Shown here piece by piece: positions 49,701 to 59,642 of a stretch of DNA of 64,000 nucleotides; position 1 is the stretch's first letter, and each line of letters begins with the position of its first letter. The translations under genes and the position numbers were made by a program. The notes under the pieces were generated by a model that was not told the DNA's origin, ran no database searches, and saw only the letters and a list, made by a program, of their open reading frames with translations. The stretch comes from Asterias rubens (lineage: Eukaryota > Echinodermata > Asteroidea > Forcipulatida > Asteriidae), in NCBI RefSeq assembly GCF_902459465.1, contig NC_047062.1:21581919-21645918 (forward strand), read 5' to 3'.

Positions 49701-51662
49701 ACAGAAAGCTTCAAGATTTCCACTAAGATCAACAATACTCCCAATATTCCGTCCTCTACTTCCTGTTTGCAATCCCTCAAGATAAAAGACATGACTCATT
49801 CCAGGCTTTCATGCCTCCATTCACAAAGCAAAATATGGTTGTCTAAGTTCTCCATCGACGAAATCCTCCCCAAGCCGCGAGGCTCAAGAGGATGACGATA
49901 AAGGATAATAGATGAGCTGACAACTGTTTGTGTATAGAGTACCAAGTCGACCTTGATGTGAGAGTTCCGAGTCATTCCGAATGATGTAGTCATTCTTGTA
50001 TAATAAATCCCTGACTATCTGACCCTTTTCTTTGACTCAGGATTTTGTCACTGTAATGCAAGCTGACTTCCGGTCACAACAATTACAAAACACATTCCAG
50101 AAGACGATCAGAGCATACTGAACGAAACGTCGAGTTGAAACCAGCGATTCTTTTCAGAACCACCCCAACTCGTACTACAAAATGAAATAAATAAATTTAT
50201 ACCATGACTTGGAAGTCATCGATAATTAAACTGGCACTGTGCCAGAATAGCTATATATATTTTTTAAGGAATATAAAATTTGCCTCGTGACACTTATGTC
50301 GTTTTTAATTATGATGGAATACAACCATTTCGTTTCTTCCCTTTCGACACAGGTTCAAACCAAGGAATTGAGGTCACAACAGCGTGTGACACAAGAATCC
50401 ATGTCCTTTTTGCGGGTAAGTTTCCATCTACTTTAAATCCACTTAAAGGCACTGATGTACACTATTGATTTACTCAAAATAATTGTTTAGCATAACTACT
50501 GACTTGGTAACGAGCAATGTAGAGCTATTGCTAGTATAAAGCATTGTGGGGAATGGCTCACTCTGAAGCGTAGGTTTTGAGAGAGAGGTAAATTCTCAAT
50601 CAAATGCATCTTGAAGCACACAAAGTAACGCAACAAGGGTGTTTTTCCTTTCGTTACTCTCTTGCAACTTCGATGGCCAATTGAGACAAAATTTTCACAG
50701 GTTTGTTGTGTATGCATGTTGGGATACACCAAGTGAGAATACTGGTTTTCGACAATTAAACCAAACGTGTCCATAGTGCCTTTAAAGAAGGGATCTAGTT
50801 AACGTTGGGCGGTCGGGTGTTCAAGGGTCAAATAATTTGTCAAGTCACTCGGAATTATAATTGTATCAATCCACGCCCTAAGTTCACAGAGGTGGCGGCA
50901 AGAGAAGGGCGGGCTTATCAAGGAAGGGTTCACGATGATAATGACCGTTGGGGAGTTGGCCATTATTAAAGCAAGATATCCCACAAGGGTGGGGCTCTGA
51001 CATGGCTCTTTGATAACAACCCATATAGCCCTTGTTGTGAAGGTCATTGACCTCATGTATCTACGTCAACCCCACCATTTTGTTTTTGGTGTCAACTCGC
51101 AGTTCTAGTTACTTAACGATTTTGGTTTATCGTCCTTTGACCAGATCCAAGGGGAACTATGCCAAGTGTTGACATGCCGCCGAGAGGTGACCAGATAATG
51201 CCAGAGAAGAGCCCAAAGGAACAGCACCCACGCCTGGTCGTCTTGGCCCCCGCCAACGACACCCTCGGCCCCAATGGAGGAGGCCACAACCGGAGACGCC
51301 GAAGCACCTCCACTTACGGACAAAACACATGCGCCGATCAGACGCAGCCTAGCTGCTGCCTACGACAGTTCTATGTCAACTTTAAACACGACCTAAACTG
51401 GTCTTGGATACGACAGCCCAAGGGTTATTACCCGAACTACTGTGCCGGGTCGTGCTCGTACGTGAACGGCAGTGTGTGGAACTCACAGACTCACCACGCT
51501 CAAGTTTTAGACACATATAGGAAGTTAAACCCGGATGCGTCCCCGTCGCCCTGCTGCTCCCCAAGAAGTTTTAAACCCCTTCATATTTTGTTTTACGATA
51601 ACGGTAGGCCACTGTTTAGAGAACTTCCCAATGCTATTGTTACATCATGTCAGTGTAGCTAG
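37712..51662 (+). CDS. TGFB: TGF-beta (sensu stricto) preproprotein, 4 coding exons
   Basis: Coding exons: 37712-38051, 47636-47938, 50353-50415, 51145-51662. Boundaries are GT/AG, frames join (all phase 1) and give 407 aa (human TGFB1-3 are 390-414). It is a secreted dimeric growth factor held latent by its prodomain. The start is the first in-frame ATG; the frame stays open upstream but with only GTG, so 37712 is chosen. Residues 1-25 form a signal peptide. Prodomain: Cys28, the position that bonds to LTBP in vertebrates, then 'QILSKLGLTAPP', 'VLAMYNETVRILEDRR', 'EYFAKV', and a single Cys226 where vertebrate TGF-beta1 has C-x-C. An RGD lies at 249-251 (51183-51191). The furin site RRRR is at 285-288 and the mature chain of 119 aa starts at 51303. 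Nine mature cysteines, including the extra N-terminal one ('NTCADQTQPSCCLRQFYVNF'), separate it from BMPs and activins; 'WIRQPKGYYPNYC', 'SPCCSP' and terminal 'CQCS' are diagnostic. Intron 1 is 9.6 kb. Confidence 0.96.
38658..38806 (+). repeat. 'GGGCACCAAGGC' dispersed element, copy 3
   Basis: It shows the same order of blocks as 26258-26408: 'gcaccaaggcattttatcattggtaatgggcac', 'tcaagggcaccaaggcaatgacc' and 'ttgcctccgtgaagtgt' (quoted in parts). Confidence 0.65.
41605..41740 (-). repeat. Repeat carrying a histone-type 3' stem-loop, copy A
   Basis: On the minus strand 41627-41612 reads GGCTCTTTTCAGAGCC, identical to the canonical metazoan histone mRNA 3' stem-loop (6-bp stem, UUUC loop). A purine-rich CAAAAGAGAT follows about 10 nt downstream, as a histone downstream element would. 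Just upstream is another hairpin, CGAGCAG-AGT-CTGTTCG, preceded by CTGATGA and followed by AAGCGTCGA. No histone coding sequence is present. A related block occurs at 50099-50175. Confidence 0.55.
44088..44245. repeat. Approx. 150-bp dispersed direct repeat, copy 1
   Basis: Blocks 'taccttatggag', 'ggggaattctaaatactgg', 'gtgccccacaag' and 'gtgtataaagt' recur in the same order at 47088-47245. Copy number elsewhere is unknown. Confidence 0.55.
44586..44936. repeat. Tandem duplication of about 175 bp
   Basis: The unit starts 'cttctcttg(a/t)aagctgttga' at 44586 and again at 44761. The second half is close to identical ('gatgtatttatatttaacat' then 'tttgaatga'). Confidence 0.8.
45542..45918 (-). 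repeat. TTAA-flanked MITE, inverted copy (377 bp)
   Basis: It starts TTAAAGACACCGGACACTAT and ends ...AGTGTCCACTGGCTTTAA. Internal order is the reverse of the copy at 28702-29042. Confidence 0.8.
47088..47245. repeat. Approx. 150-bp dispersed direct repeat, copy 2
   Basis: It contains 'ctaccttggagtgagg', 'ggggaattctaaagactgg', 'ggtgctcc' and 'gtgtgtatag' in the same order as 44088-44245. Confidence 0.55.
48073..48418 (+). repeat. TTAA-type MITE, copy in TGFB intron 2
   Basis: It starts TTAAGGCACTATTGATAAT, contains 'aaaacattgtgagaaacggc' and 'tgttgggatacaccaagtga', and is eroded at its right end. Confidence 0.7.
48886..49276. mobile_element. TTAA-flanked foldback element, copy 1 (391 bp, near-complete palindrome)
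   Basis: It starts TTAAAGGAACACGTTGCC and ends with the inverse GGCAACGTGTTCCTTTAA. The two halves are inverted copies along almost their full length, meeting at 'atgggagtcaaattgttgactcccat' near 49068-49093 (quoted across the centre in parts). There is no coding capacity. The second copy is at 62624-63013. Confidence 0.85.
49380..49625. repeat. Approx. 40-45-bp minisatellite, about 6 units
   Basis: The unit is roughly 'gactgcttagcagaaagctg' plus 'tttccattacatcat'. It recurs six times with small indels in TGFB intron 2. Confidence 0.75.
50099..50175 (+). repeat. Repeat carrying a histone-type 3' stem-loop, copy B
   Basis: GATTCTTTTCAGAACC at 50146-50161 keeps the TTTC loop and most of the stem of the histone 3' hairpin. 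Upstream is CGATCAG-AGCATA-CTGAACG-AAACGTCGA, the counterpart of the hairpin in copy A at 41605-41740. It is followed by ACCCC and an A/T-rich AATAAATAAAT tail. Confidence 0.5.
50443..50785 (+). repeat. TTAA-flanked MITE, copy in TGFB intron 3 (343 bp)
   Basis: It starts TTAAAGGCACTGATGTACAC and ends ...GTGTCCATAGTGCCTTTAA. It begins only 27 bp after the 63-bp TGFB exon 3. Confidence 0.8.
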
Positions 51663-52054
51663 TACAGAAAAATACGAGGTGAACTGTTAGAGGATGAAAC
51701 TGTTGAACTGGCCGGACAGTAATGCCAGCGTTGAAGGACAACATGAGAACTCAAACTGTCTTGGGCCGGTGTCCGTCAGTTAGAATGAGTGGGTTTGTCA
51801 GAGGGGTGACAACCTCAGGGGTGGACAGGAGGACGAAATGAGGAAGGAAACAAGCCGAGTCCAGAACTCCGGGAATGAAGCATCGTTTTTGAAAAATGAT
51901 GGTACTTTTTTTTTTTTTTTTTACGTGTTTAGTTTTTGCAGACAATGGACGTTTGTCAAGTTTTTAAGCGACACTCAAAGATTTATATCTGCGTGACTGG
52001 GAACGGCCGTAGTTTTTCAAGATCTGAAAATCAAAAGCCTTGGCTGCGTTTGCG

Positions 52055-52086
<32 letters not shown>

Positions 52087-53379
52087 TTTTCAAGTACAAT
52101 TTTTGTTGGTTTTATAATCGATATTTGGATTATAAACTCACCACGAAGCGGAATTTACAGGGTTAAGAAAAAGAATTTTAAATAGAAGGGAAGTATTGAT
52201 ATGTAGAAGCGATCCAATCGCAGAGTAAAACGGACACGGTAAAACATTAGTTTCTAAACGATGTAAAATTGGATTTGGTAAATCATTTGTTTCTAAACAA
52301 TGTAAAATTGAATTTGTTGTAAACAGTGAAATAAACCTGATGGAATGCCTCATTGTTCCACGTCTCACCAAATCAAGAGTGAGTGTGTGAAGTTTAAAAC
52401 AGGTAAAGCTACGAGAGATACCGTGTCATGATGTATAGAAGACGTCACACCGGTGACGTCATTGGAAATGCTAATTATTATTATTCTAAACAAGGCACAA
52501 AGTGCCGTGATTTTTTTGTTGAATGAACTCTTTAAAAGGCTTGTTGTGTAAAACGGGGGAATCGCTACTTACTACTCTTTTTTTATCAATTCAATTTTAG
52601 AAAGTACTCCCGCTGTTTTAACAGTTTTTAACTTATTTTGGGATTGACCAAAAACAGTAGCCTTGATTTTAATAAGTATGGTCGTGGGTTTAATCTTGTG
52701 ACGGGGCGTTAATACCAAAGACAGCAGAAGCACAACGTTCGCCAAGAAAATAAACAAAGGCAAGCATTTACATAATAATGACTAATTGGTTGGACATGGG
52801 TCACGTGACACAGTGGTGTCGTTGTTTCGACGCATTGCAGAATGCATTTTAATGTTGACAAGGTTCATTATTTCAAAAATGATGATAAACATAAACATTT
52901 AAAAAACTTAATATAAAGATTACAATTTCTTAAAAACTTTATATAAATTATTGTGATTTTTTAAAGACTACAAATAAGCGGTTAGTAAGAAATAACTTTT
53001 TAAAGAAAATCTTAATTTTGTAATATTATCACTAATTCTGAACAAAGACCTAGGTTGAAAAGTCACTCAAATATTATGACCATTGCATTTTTTTAAAATA
53101 TTATATAATTTATATTATTAAATATTTTTTGTGAAGAAAAAACCCAGACTTGTCTGAAACTGTTGTCAATGTTTGCATTCTAATTTAGGGGAAAACAAAA
53201 TGAGGATTTCTACCATTTTTATGAGCACAGCTGAAAATAAAAACCAAAAAATAAAAAAATACTATGCTGAATGTGACTTGAAAACCCAAAGCACAAATTA
53301 AACTGTATGGGGCGTTGAGCACCGTCCAACATGAACTGTTCTTTTCAACCACCCATGAAATGAAACTTGCAAATTTGTA

Positions 53380-53385
53380 AATAAA
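53380..53385 (+). promoter_or_regulatory. Candidate poly(A) signal AATAAA for TGFB
   Basis: AATAAA stands 1.7 kb below the stop codon and is followed by a T/G-rich stretch ('gttgatattattgat'). Confidence 0.35.
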
Positions 53386-53897
53386 GTTGATATTATTGAT
53401 ACTTTGCCCGCTTTTACTCTAATTAAAACAAATGCTCTTCAGAACAATAAAAATGTGTGATGTTTTTAAACTATTTTTTAAACAAGCGGGGAGGGAGACC
53501 TGGTATTCATGTTATTTATTTATAAATATGTATCACATGTATTATAATAATAATATAAGCAAAACTATTTTTGTATGTGCATTGAGACTGGATTTGTAGT
53601 AAGCAATATACTAAAAACTGTTGCTTGAAAAAGGAAGGGGTGTGTTCCGGAGAAGGGTGGTCGCGTCAAGTCCAAATAACATGATAGGCGTCTACATGTA
53701 GTTAAACCATTAATGTACTTTTAGAGGTCAGGCGCCAGACCTGTACTCATTGAGGAGGCCGACGGCTATTTTATGTGGACGCATTAATGGCTTGGTCGGC
53801 GGCTATTTCATGAAGACAGTTTTGTTGTGGATAATTTCAGTAAATTGTTTGTGATTTGACCTTATTTACGATGTTGTGTGTTCTGGACACAAGGCAC

Positions 53898-53903
53898 AAT
53901 AAA
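53898..53903 (+). promoter_or_regulatory. Second candidate poly(A) signal AATAAA for TGFB
   Basis: AATAAA in 'gcacaataaattatt', followed within 60 bp by a T-rich 'ccagtttttccttgg'. Beyond it the sequence turns into CAAT-type repeats, so this is a plausible gene end. Confidence 0.35.
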
Positions 53904-53974
53904 TTATTATACTGTTACCATGAAACTTATTCCAGTTTTTCCTTGGTCTTATTTGAGTGAGATATTAGATATGG

Positions 53975-54240
53975 TGAAATCAGTCAATCAATCAATCAAT
54001 CGTGGCGATAGCAAGGCGATCAATCAAGGAAATCAATACAAAGACCAATCAATCTGAATGTCAATCATGAAATTGATAACAATCAATCGATATATCAACC
54101 ATTCAATTGATACAAACCAATCAATCATGCAACTGATAAAAATCAATCAATGTATCAATCACAATCATGCAATTACTAAAACTCAGACAATCAAACAATG
54201 ATTCAATCAATCAATAAATCAACCCAATAAATCAAGTGAC
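53975..54240. repeat. Degenerate (CAAT)n-type low-complexity tract
   Basis: CAATCAATCAATCAAT runs are interrupted by other sequence across about 260 bp ('caatcaatcgatatatcaac' and similar). Confidence 0.75.
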
Positions 54241-55055
54241 GCGCACAGTGTTCAATGAATAAATCTGTATAATTTATTCACAAAACTTACAATCATAATA
54301 TAAGAAATAGCTTATTAACAATATATATATTAACACATTTTAAAAACTTCTGAAAAGTAAATACAAAACGATCTAAGCTTAAACAAAATAAATTTATTTA
54401 CAAAGTAAAAACATAAGACATAACTTTAGGGGTGGGGATAGTGTTGGGGTGGGGGATGGGCTGCCAGCCCATCCCTGGGTAGGGGCGGTGTTGGGTGGGG
54501 GAGGATGTGTGTGCTGGCTAAGGGTGGTGCAAGGGGAGGGGCCAAATTTCCAGTGGGATGCTGATGCCCAAAAATCATGCATTGTACTTGTACATGGCTC
54601 ATTCAATTTATATAACTTTGTCATTTAAATAAAATGTGTTCAATAGGCCTAAAACAAAATTGTAAAAAAAAACACAATCCACACAACTCATCTTAAATGC
54701 AACATGTGTAACAGTATCCCCAATGAGATACACATGGTAAACATACCCAAAGGAAATAAAGGACTCAATTTCATGGCTATTCGGTATGAAGAAGAGTTGG
54801 TGCTTATGGTATGCTTTCATCAAATGTCATGTTTACATGATAGTGTTTCATGTTCAGGGAAAGTGTATGCACTCAACATACTTGATTCAGCATGCCACTT
54901 AGAAGTGATAAGCAATGCATAGTCAACATTATTGTCAAGTGCTGTATGAGAAAGTATAGAACTGACCTGAGAACACTCTATGATATATACCCCTCTAGTG
55001 GAGAGGAACTACCGTTCTAGAAAGAGGGCAAACTGTTGTTCTTTCAACCAAACAA

Positions 55056-55960
55056 GAAAGCTGAACCATAAATTGAGTGCTATAGATTCAAGTTTGTGAG
55101 AAAAGAACCCTGAATTGAGTGCTATAGGTTCAAGTTTGTGAAAGCTGAACCCTGAATTGAGTTCTATACATGTAGGTTCAAGTTTGTGAAAGCTGAACCA
55201 TAATTTGAGTGATATAGGTTCAAGTTTGTGCAAGCTGAACCAGAAATTGAGTGATATAGGTTCAAGTTTGTGAAAGCTGAACCAGGTATTGAGTTCTATA
55301 CATGTAGGTTCAAGTTTGTGAAATCTGAACCATGAATTGAGTGATATAGGTTCAAGTTTTTGAAAGCTGAACCAGGAATTGAGTTCTAAAGGTTCAAGTT
55401 TGTGAAAGCTGAACCCTGAATTGAGTGCTATAGGTTCAAGTTTGTGAAAGCTGAACCCTGAATTGAGTGCTATAGGTTCAAGTTTGTGAAAGCTGAACCC
55501 TGAATTGAGTGCTATAGGTTCAAGTTTGTGAAAGCTGAACCCTGAATTGAGTGCTATAGGTTCAAGTTTGTGAAAGCTGAACCCTGAATTGAGTGATATA
55601 GGTTCAAGTTTGTGAAAGCTGAACCCTGAATTGAGTGCTATAGGTTCAAGTTTGTGAAAGCTGAATCATGAACTGAGTGCTATAGGTTCAAGTTTGTGAA
55701 ATCTGAACCATGAATTGAGTGATATAGGTTCAAGTTTGTGAACGCTGAATCATGAATTGAGTGATATAGGTTCAAGTTTGTGAAAGCTGAACCCTGAATT
55801 GAGTGCAAAAGGTTCAAGTTTGTGAAAGCTGAATCATGAACTGAGTGCTTTAGGTTCAAGTTTGTGAAAGCTGAACCATGAATTGAGTTCTATGCATGTA
55901 GGTTCAAGTTTGTGAAAGCTGAACCTTGAATTGAGCCCTATAGGCTCAAGTTTGTGAAGA
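55056..55960. repeat. 42-bp minisatellite, 21 units
   Basis: The unit is 'ctgaaccctgaattgagtg' + 'ctataggttcaagtttgtg' + 'aaag' (42 bp). Three units carry an extra 'catgta' (48 bp). The five units from about 55400 to 55620 are nearly identical, a sign of recent homogenisation. Each unit contains GGTTCA and its inverse TGAACC 13 nt apart, able to form a hairpin. Both unit lengths are multiples of three, and part of the array is open on the minus strand as a 14-residue repeat (HKLEPIALNSGFSF type). Confidence 0.95.
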
Positions 55961-57889
55961 AGAATTAAAGCTACTCATAAGTTTCTGTGAGAAACTTTGT
56001 CCGCCATGACAGATTTCCCACCATGGAATGAAATAGAACCGTCTTTTCACCAAATCAAATTCATTTAGATCTGAGGGATAAGCACAAGTTCAACATACTG
56101 GGAAACTCTAACTGTGCTAGTTTTTGCTGTCTTTTGGGCTTGGCAAAAGAATGCCAGCATTTCCTGAAGTAATCTAACGGATCAGCTGGCAGGAAGTCAA
56201 GATCAGGGACTTCTCAAGTGATGTAAACAACACAGACTGGTTTCATGCACAGACATTCATTTTTCAACCATTGTTTCTGTCTGATATGTGGGTCCCGCCT
56301 GTAATGGCTACCATGGTAACTGGTCAACAAACGGCGACCATGGTCTTCTTTATAGGTTTAACTTATGTAGCATTGGCATAACATTGTGATTTCCTTTCAA
56401 GTTCATGACAGTGAGTTTTTGTTTGAAAGCATACATATCAAATTAAATAATTTGGAAAATAATTTGTTTTGCCGAGCATTGTGATTGATGGGATTTTGCT
56501 CTTGTGTGAATTGTTTCAAAATATAGCGAGAAACAAGAAAAGGGAGAAGTATGGGACCATGGCAGGGTGCTTTTACAAAGTCAATGGCAATTGGGGACTG
56601 GTGGTTTATAACTCCACATGGAGCCTTGGCTCGGACTAAACTCAGGTTGGACAGCTTCGTTACAGCCTTAGACTCCCCTTTCCTAGAAGGAAGAAGGTCA
56701 AATGGACACAGCAATTCGAGAAGCAATCTCCCATATATTGAGTAAATTCAATTGAGCCTATAATAAAAAAGACCTCAAATTTGAAACCAAATTCCTTCTA
56801 ATAATAATCGTGATCTGAACCCTGTAATTGCTCAGACATTAAAAAAAAAAAAAAAGTTTGCCTGAACCATCCTTCACATTTAGCTCGGGACCTCTCTTTG
56901 ACCTTTCCTTGTCTCTTTCAATCGGTTCCCACCCCTTATGAATGAAAAAATAAAGGAAAAAAATTAACCATATCTCAAGCCACCCCCACCCATGGATTAC
57001 CCATGTTGTTTTAATTGCCACAGTTTATGTATTTGTTTCATTTCTGGTTTGGTGTCACGTAACATATTCTTGGCTGCCACTTCATTACAGGTGTCTTGTG
57101 GTGGGCTAGACTTTTGTTACTTGGGTTGGGTACACATGCCCCTGCGAGGGATCCGTTTACATTGTTGTTGTCTGCGGTAGACTGCCGCTCTCTCCTGATT
57201 GACTCTTCTCAGGAGTTCACAAGGAGTACATGAACATGAATGGTTTCCACGATGGAAGGTTTATGTTAGCGACTGGAAACCATGTAGTAAACCATAGAGC
57301 CAGTGACAGTCTTTTTCTTTGAAATCACACACAAATATAAACCACCAGAATATGGTTTTGAGCGGATGTGAATGAACGTCCCACATTTTTACACTGTGCC
57401 CAACTTATGTATTTATTGTTAACATGGCCTTTTTGTTGAAAACAAGCCAGGCCCCGAAATTCCTTCTTGAAGGGGTACAGTAATTTTGCTCTGGTAAGGG
57501 GCACTTCTATGAGGAAAATGTAAATCTGTATTGAAACTTTGCAAAGGGGCACCACAGCAAAAGCAAGGGGCACCACGACAACTGCTGTGTGTAGTCGCTG
57601 CATAAACAAAAGTATAAACTGGTTTTGAGTGAATGTGAATGAACACGCTGCTTTTTCGACCCTACAACATGATGTTTGGTCAAGCGAGCTATCAAACCAT
57701 TTTTTGTTTTATTCCTGGAAGAAACAAAAGTATTAACCACATTGGAGTCTGGGTTAGTGTGAATGTGAGTGGCGGGCACCGCCCTGGTTTCAACACAGTG
57801 CACATCCTATTTGTTACAAAGTTATGCATAACTCCTTTTCAAGACCAAAGCTGTAACTGTGGCAGGAGGGTCTCTATGTGTCACCAGTG

Positions 57890-58187
57890 CCTAATTTCAT
57901 AGAGCTGCTTCAGCAGAAAATAGTTCTTAACGAGTTTCTGCAGAGCAGAAATGAGCAAGAAACAAGTCACAAATAGCTTAAGCAGAAAATATTGCTTAAC
58001 AAGTTTCTACTTATCGTAGTTTGGCCTGTAACCTTGTTCTGGTAAGCATATTTGTTCTGCTTAAACAGAAAATATTGCTTAAATAAATTATGTATATGTG
58101 ACAGGCACTTTGGCTTATTCTTGTTGGCATAACTTTGTTGTGCTTAGCTACTTTGTTCTGCTCGAGTACCTCTTTAAAATTGGGCCC
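57890..58187. repeat. Dispersed element with GGGCCCAATTT-type ends, copy 3
   Basis: It runs from 'tgcctaatttcatagagctg' to 'ctctttaaaattgggccc', with many 'cttaagcagaaaatattgctt' type segments in the middle. It is related to 5933-6167. Confidence 0.6.
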
Positions 58188-58784
58188 TGGACTCTAAAAC
58201 ATTGCAGCAAACATAAACCTGATGAGAACACAACTCTGCTTATTGTCATAATAGTTATCATTACTGCTACATACACATAAATTAAAATTCTACAGATTTT
58301 ATTTGGTTTTGAACCACAAAACTAACCTTTGTAGTACATTGTACTTGCACAATGTTTTGTTTCTGCAGAATAAAATGTTTCACGGAATGTTTTCTTGATA
58401 TTGTGCAAGACTATTGCTATTTTCGCACATAAAATGAGAGTAAATAAATCAACAAATATTTCTTCTTGATTTCATGTTCATCTAGACTTACCCAATTAAA
58501 AATATTAATAATAATAATTAAAAAAAAAAAATGTTTAAATGAATAAAAATAAGAAATAAGAAATAAAACTAATAACATAAACAAAATAAAAACTAGGAAT
58601 GTATTGTGGAAATAAATTGTCTCTTTAGAATACATTTGAATTAACATTTTGCTGCTTAAAGTTAAACGGCCAAGCAGACTTTTTGATCTCAGTTGTTGAT
58701 CCTTGTCATGATGAGTCGAAAATAGGATGCTCATGACCATGCCAAGACCTTATCAAAGAATAGACTTCAAGCATCTCGCTGATA

Positions 58785-58935
58785 GCATTCACAAAAGGCG
58801 TGGCATCTCACAAAGCATGAGGCATCTCACTATGGGCGTGGCATCTCACTAAGGGCGTGGCATCTCACAAAGGACGTGGCATCTCACTAAGGACAGGGCA
58901 TCTCACTAAGGGCGTGGCATCTCACAAAGGGCGTA
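58785..58935. repeat. 20-bp tandem repeat, about 7 units
   Basis: The unit is 'gggcgtggcatctcac' + '(a/t)aa'. Seven near-copies occur in a row. Confidence 0.85.
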
Positions 58936-59599
58936 AACCAAGATGGTATCACCTGGGAGTACCAGTGTCTAATCGTCAATGTCTCACCGCTGCTGCATGA
59001 AAATCTAGGAGTCAAGATCAAATTTTGTTTTGATGTTTTAGTACTGAAAGGAGATGTGTTGTATCTGTCGTTTTTGTCGTGAAAAGAGGAGAGCACATAG
59101 ACGGACTTTTGATGAAGGTGAAATATATTGACCAAAGGATCATGATTTAAGAAGGTAAAATTAGTGAAGATGCCCCTTGTAATCAAATTTCCAGGCCTTC
59201 GACCTTCAAAGCAATTTTCCTCTGGTTAGGAGCACTTCTCTGAGGAAAATATAAATTTGTGGTGGAACTTTTGGTGGGTTGCATTTTTTAAAAAGTCCAA
59301 TACTGTAAATGAACCAATGCAATTGACTTTCTACGCAACGAGCCAAAGAAGTGTTCTTTTCCCCCATGACAGTTTTTTTTTTGTGGTCACGGACAGCCAA
59401 AATGTTGTTTGTGCTTTTAGTTGCGTTTTGATTGTGTGTATGATATGAATTGACAGTGACTACGTGTGTTACATCCCCGGTTTTAAGTACCGGCTGAAGG
59501 ATCCATCCATAATGTAACCCACAAGAACCCCAGGGTGACAACTTGATCTTGATTCCACCAGATGTATCTGCACCTTCCATTCCTTCTCTCTTGCTCTCC

Positions 59600-59601
<2 letters not shown>

Positions 59602-59639
<38 letters not shown>
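59602..59639. repeat. (CT)n microsatellite
   Basis: An uninterrupted CT run of about 19 units. Confidence 0.95.

Positions 59640-59642
<3 letters not shown>

Larger units (their letters stand above)
51663..53903 (+). other. Presumptive TGFB 3' UTR
   Basis: This 2.2-kb AT-rich, non-coding sequence follows the TGFB stop. It contains poly-T runs and two poly(A)-signal candidates (53380-53385 and 53898-53903). Its length as UTR is an inference. Confidence 0.4.

Noticed and set aside
55056-55960. CRISPR-like array
   Set aside because: Units are contiguous repeats without unique spacers, in a eukaryotic genome; it is a minisatellite.
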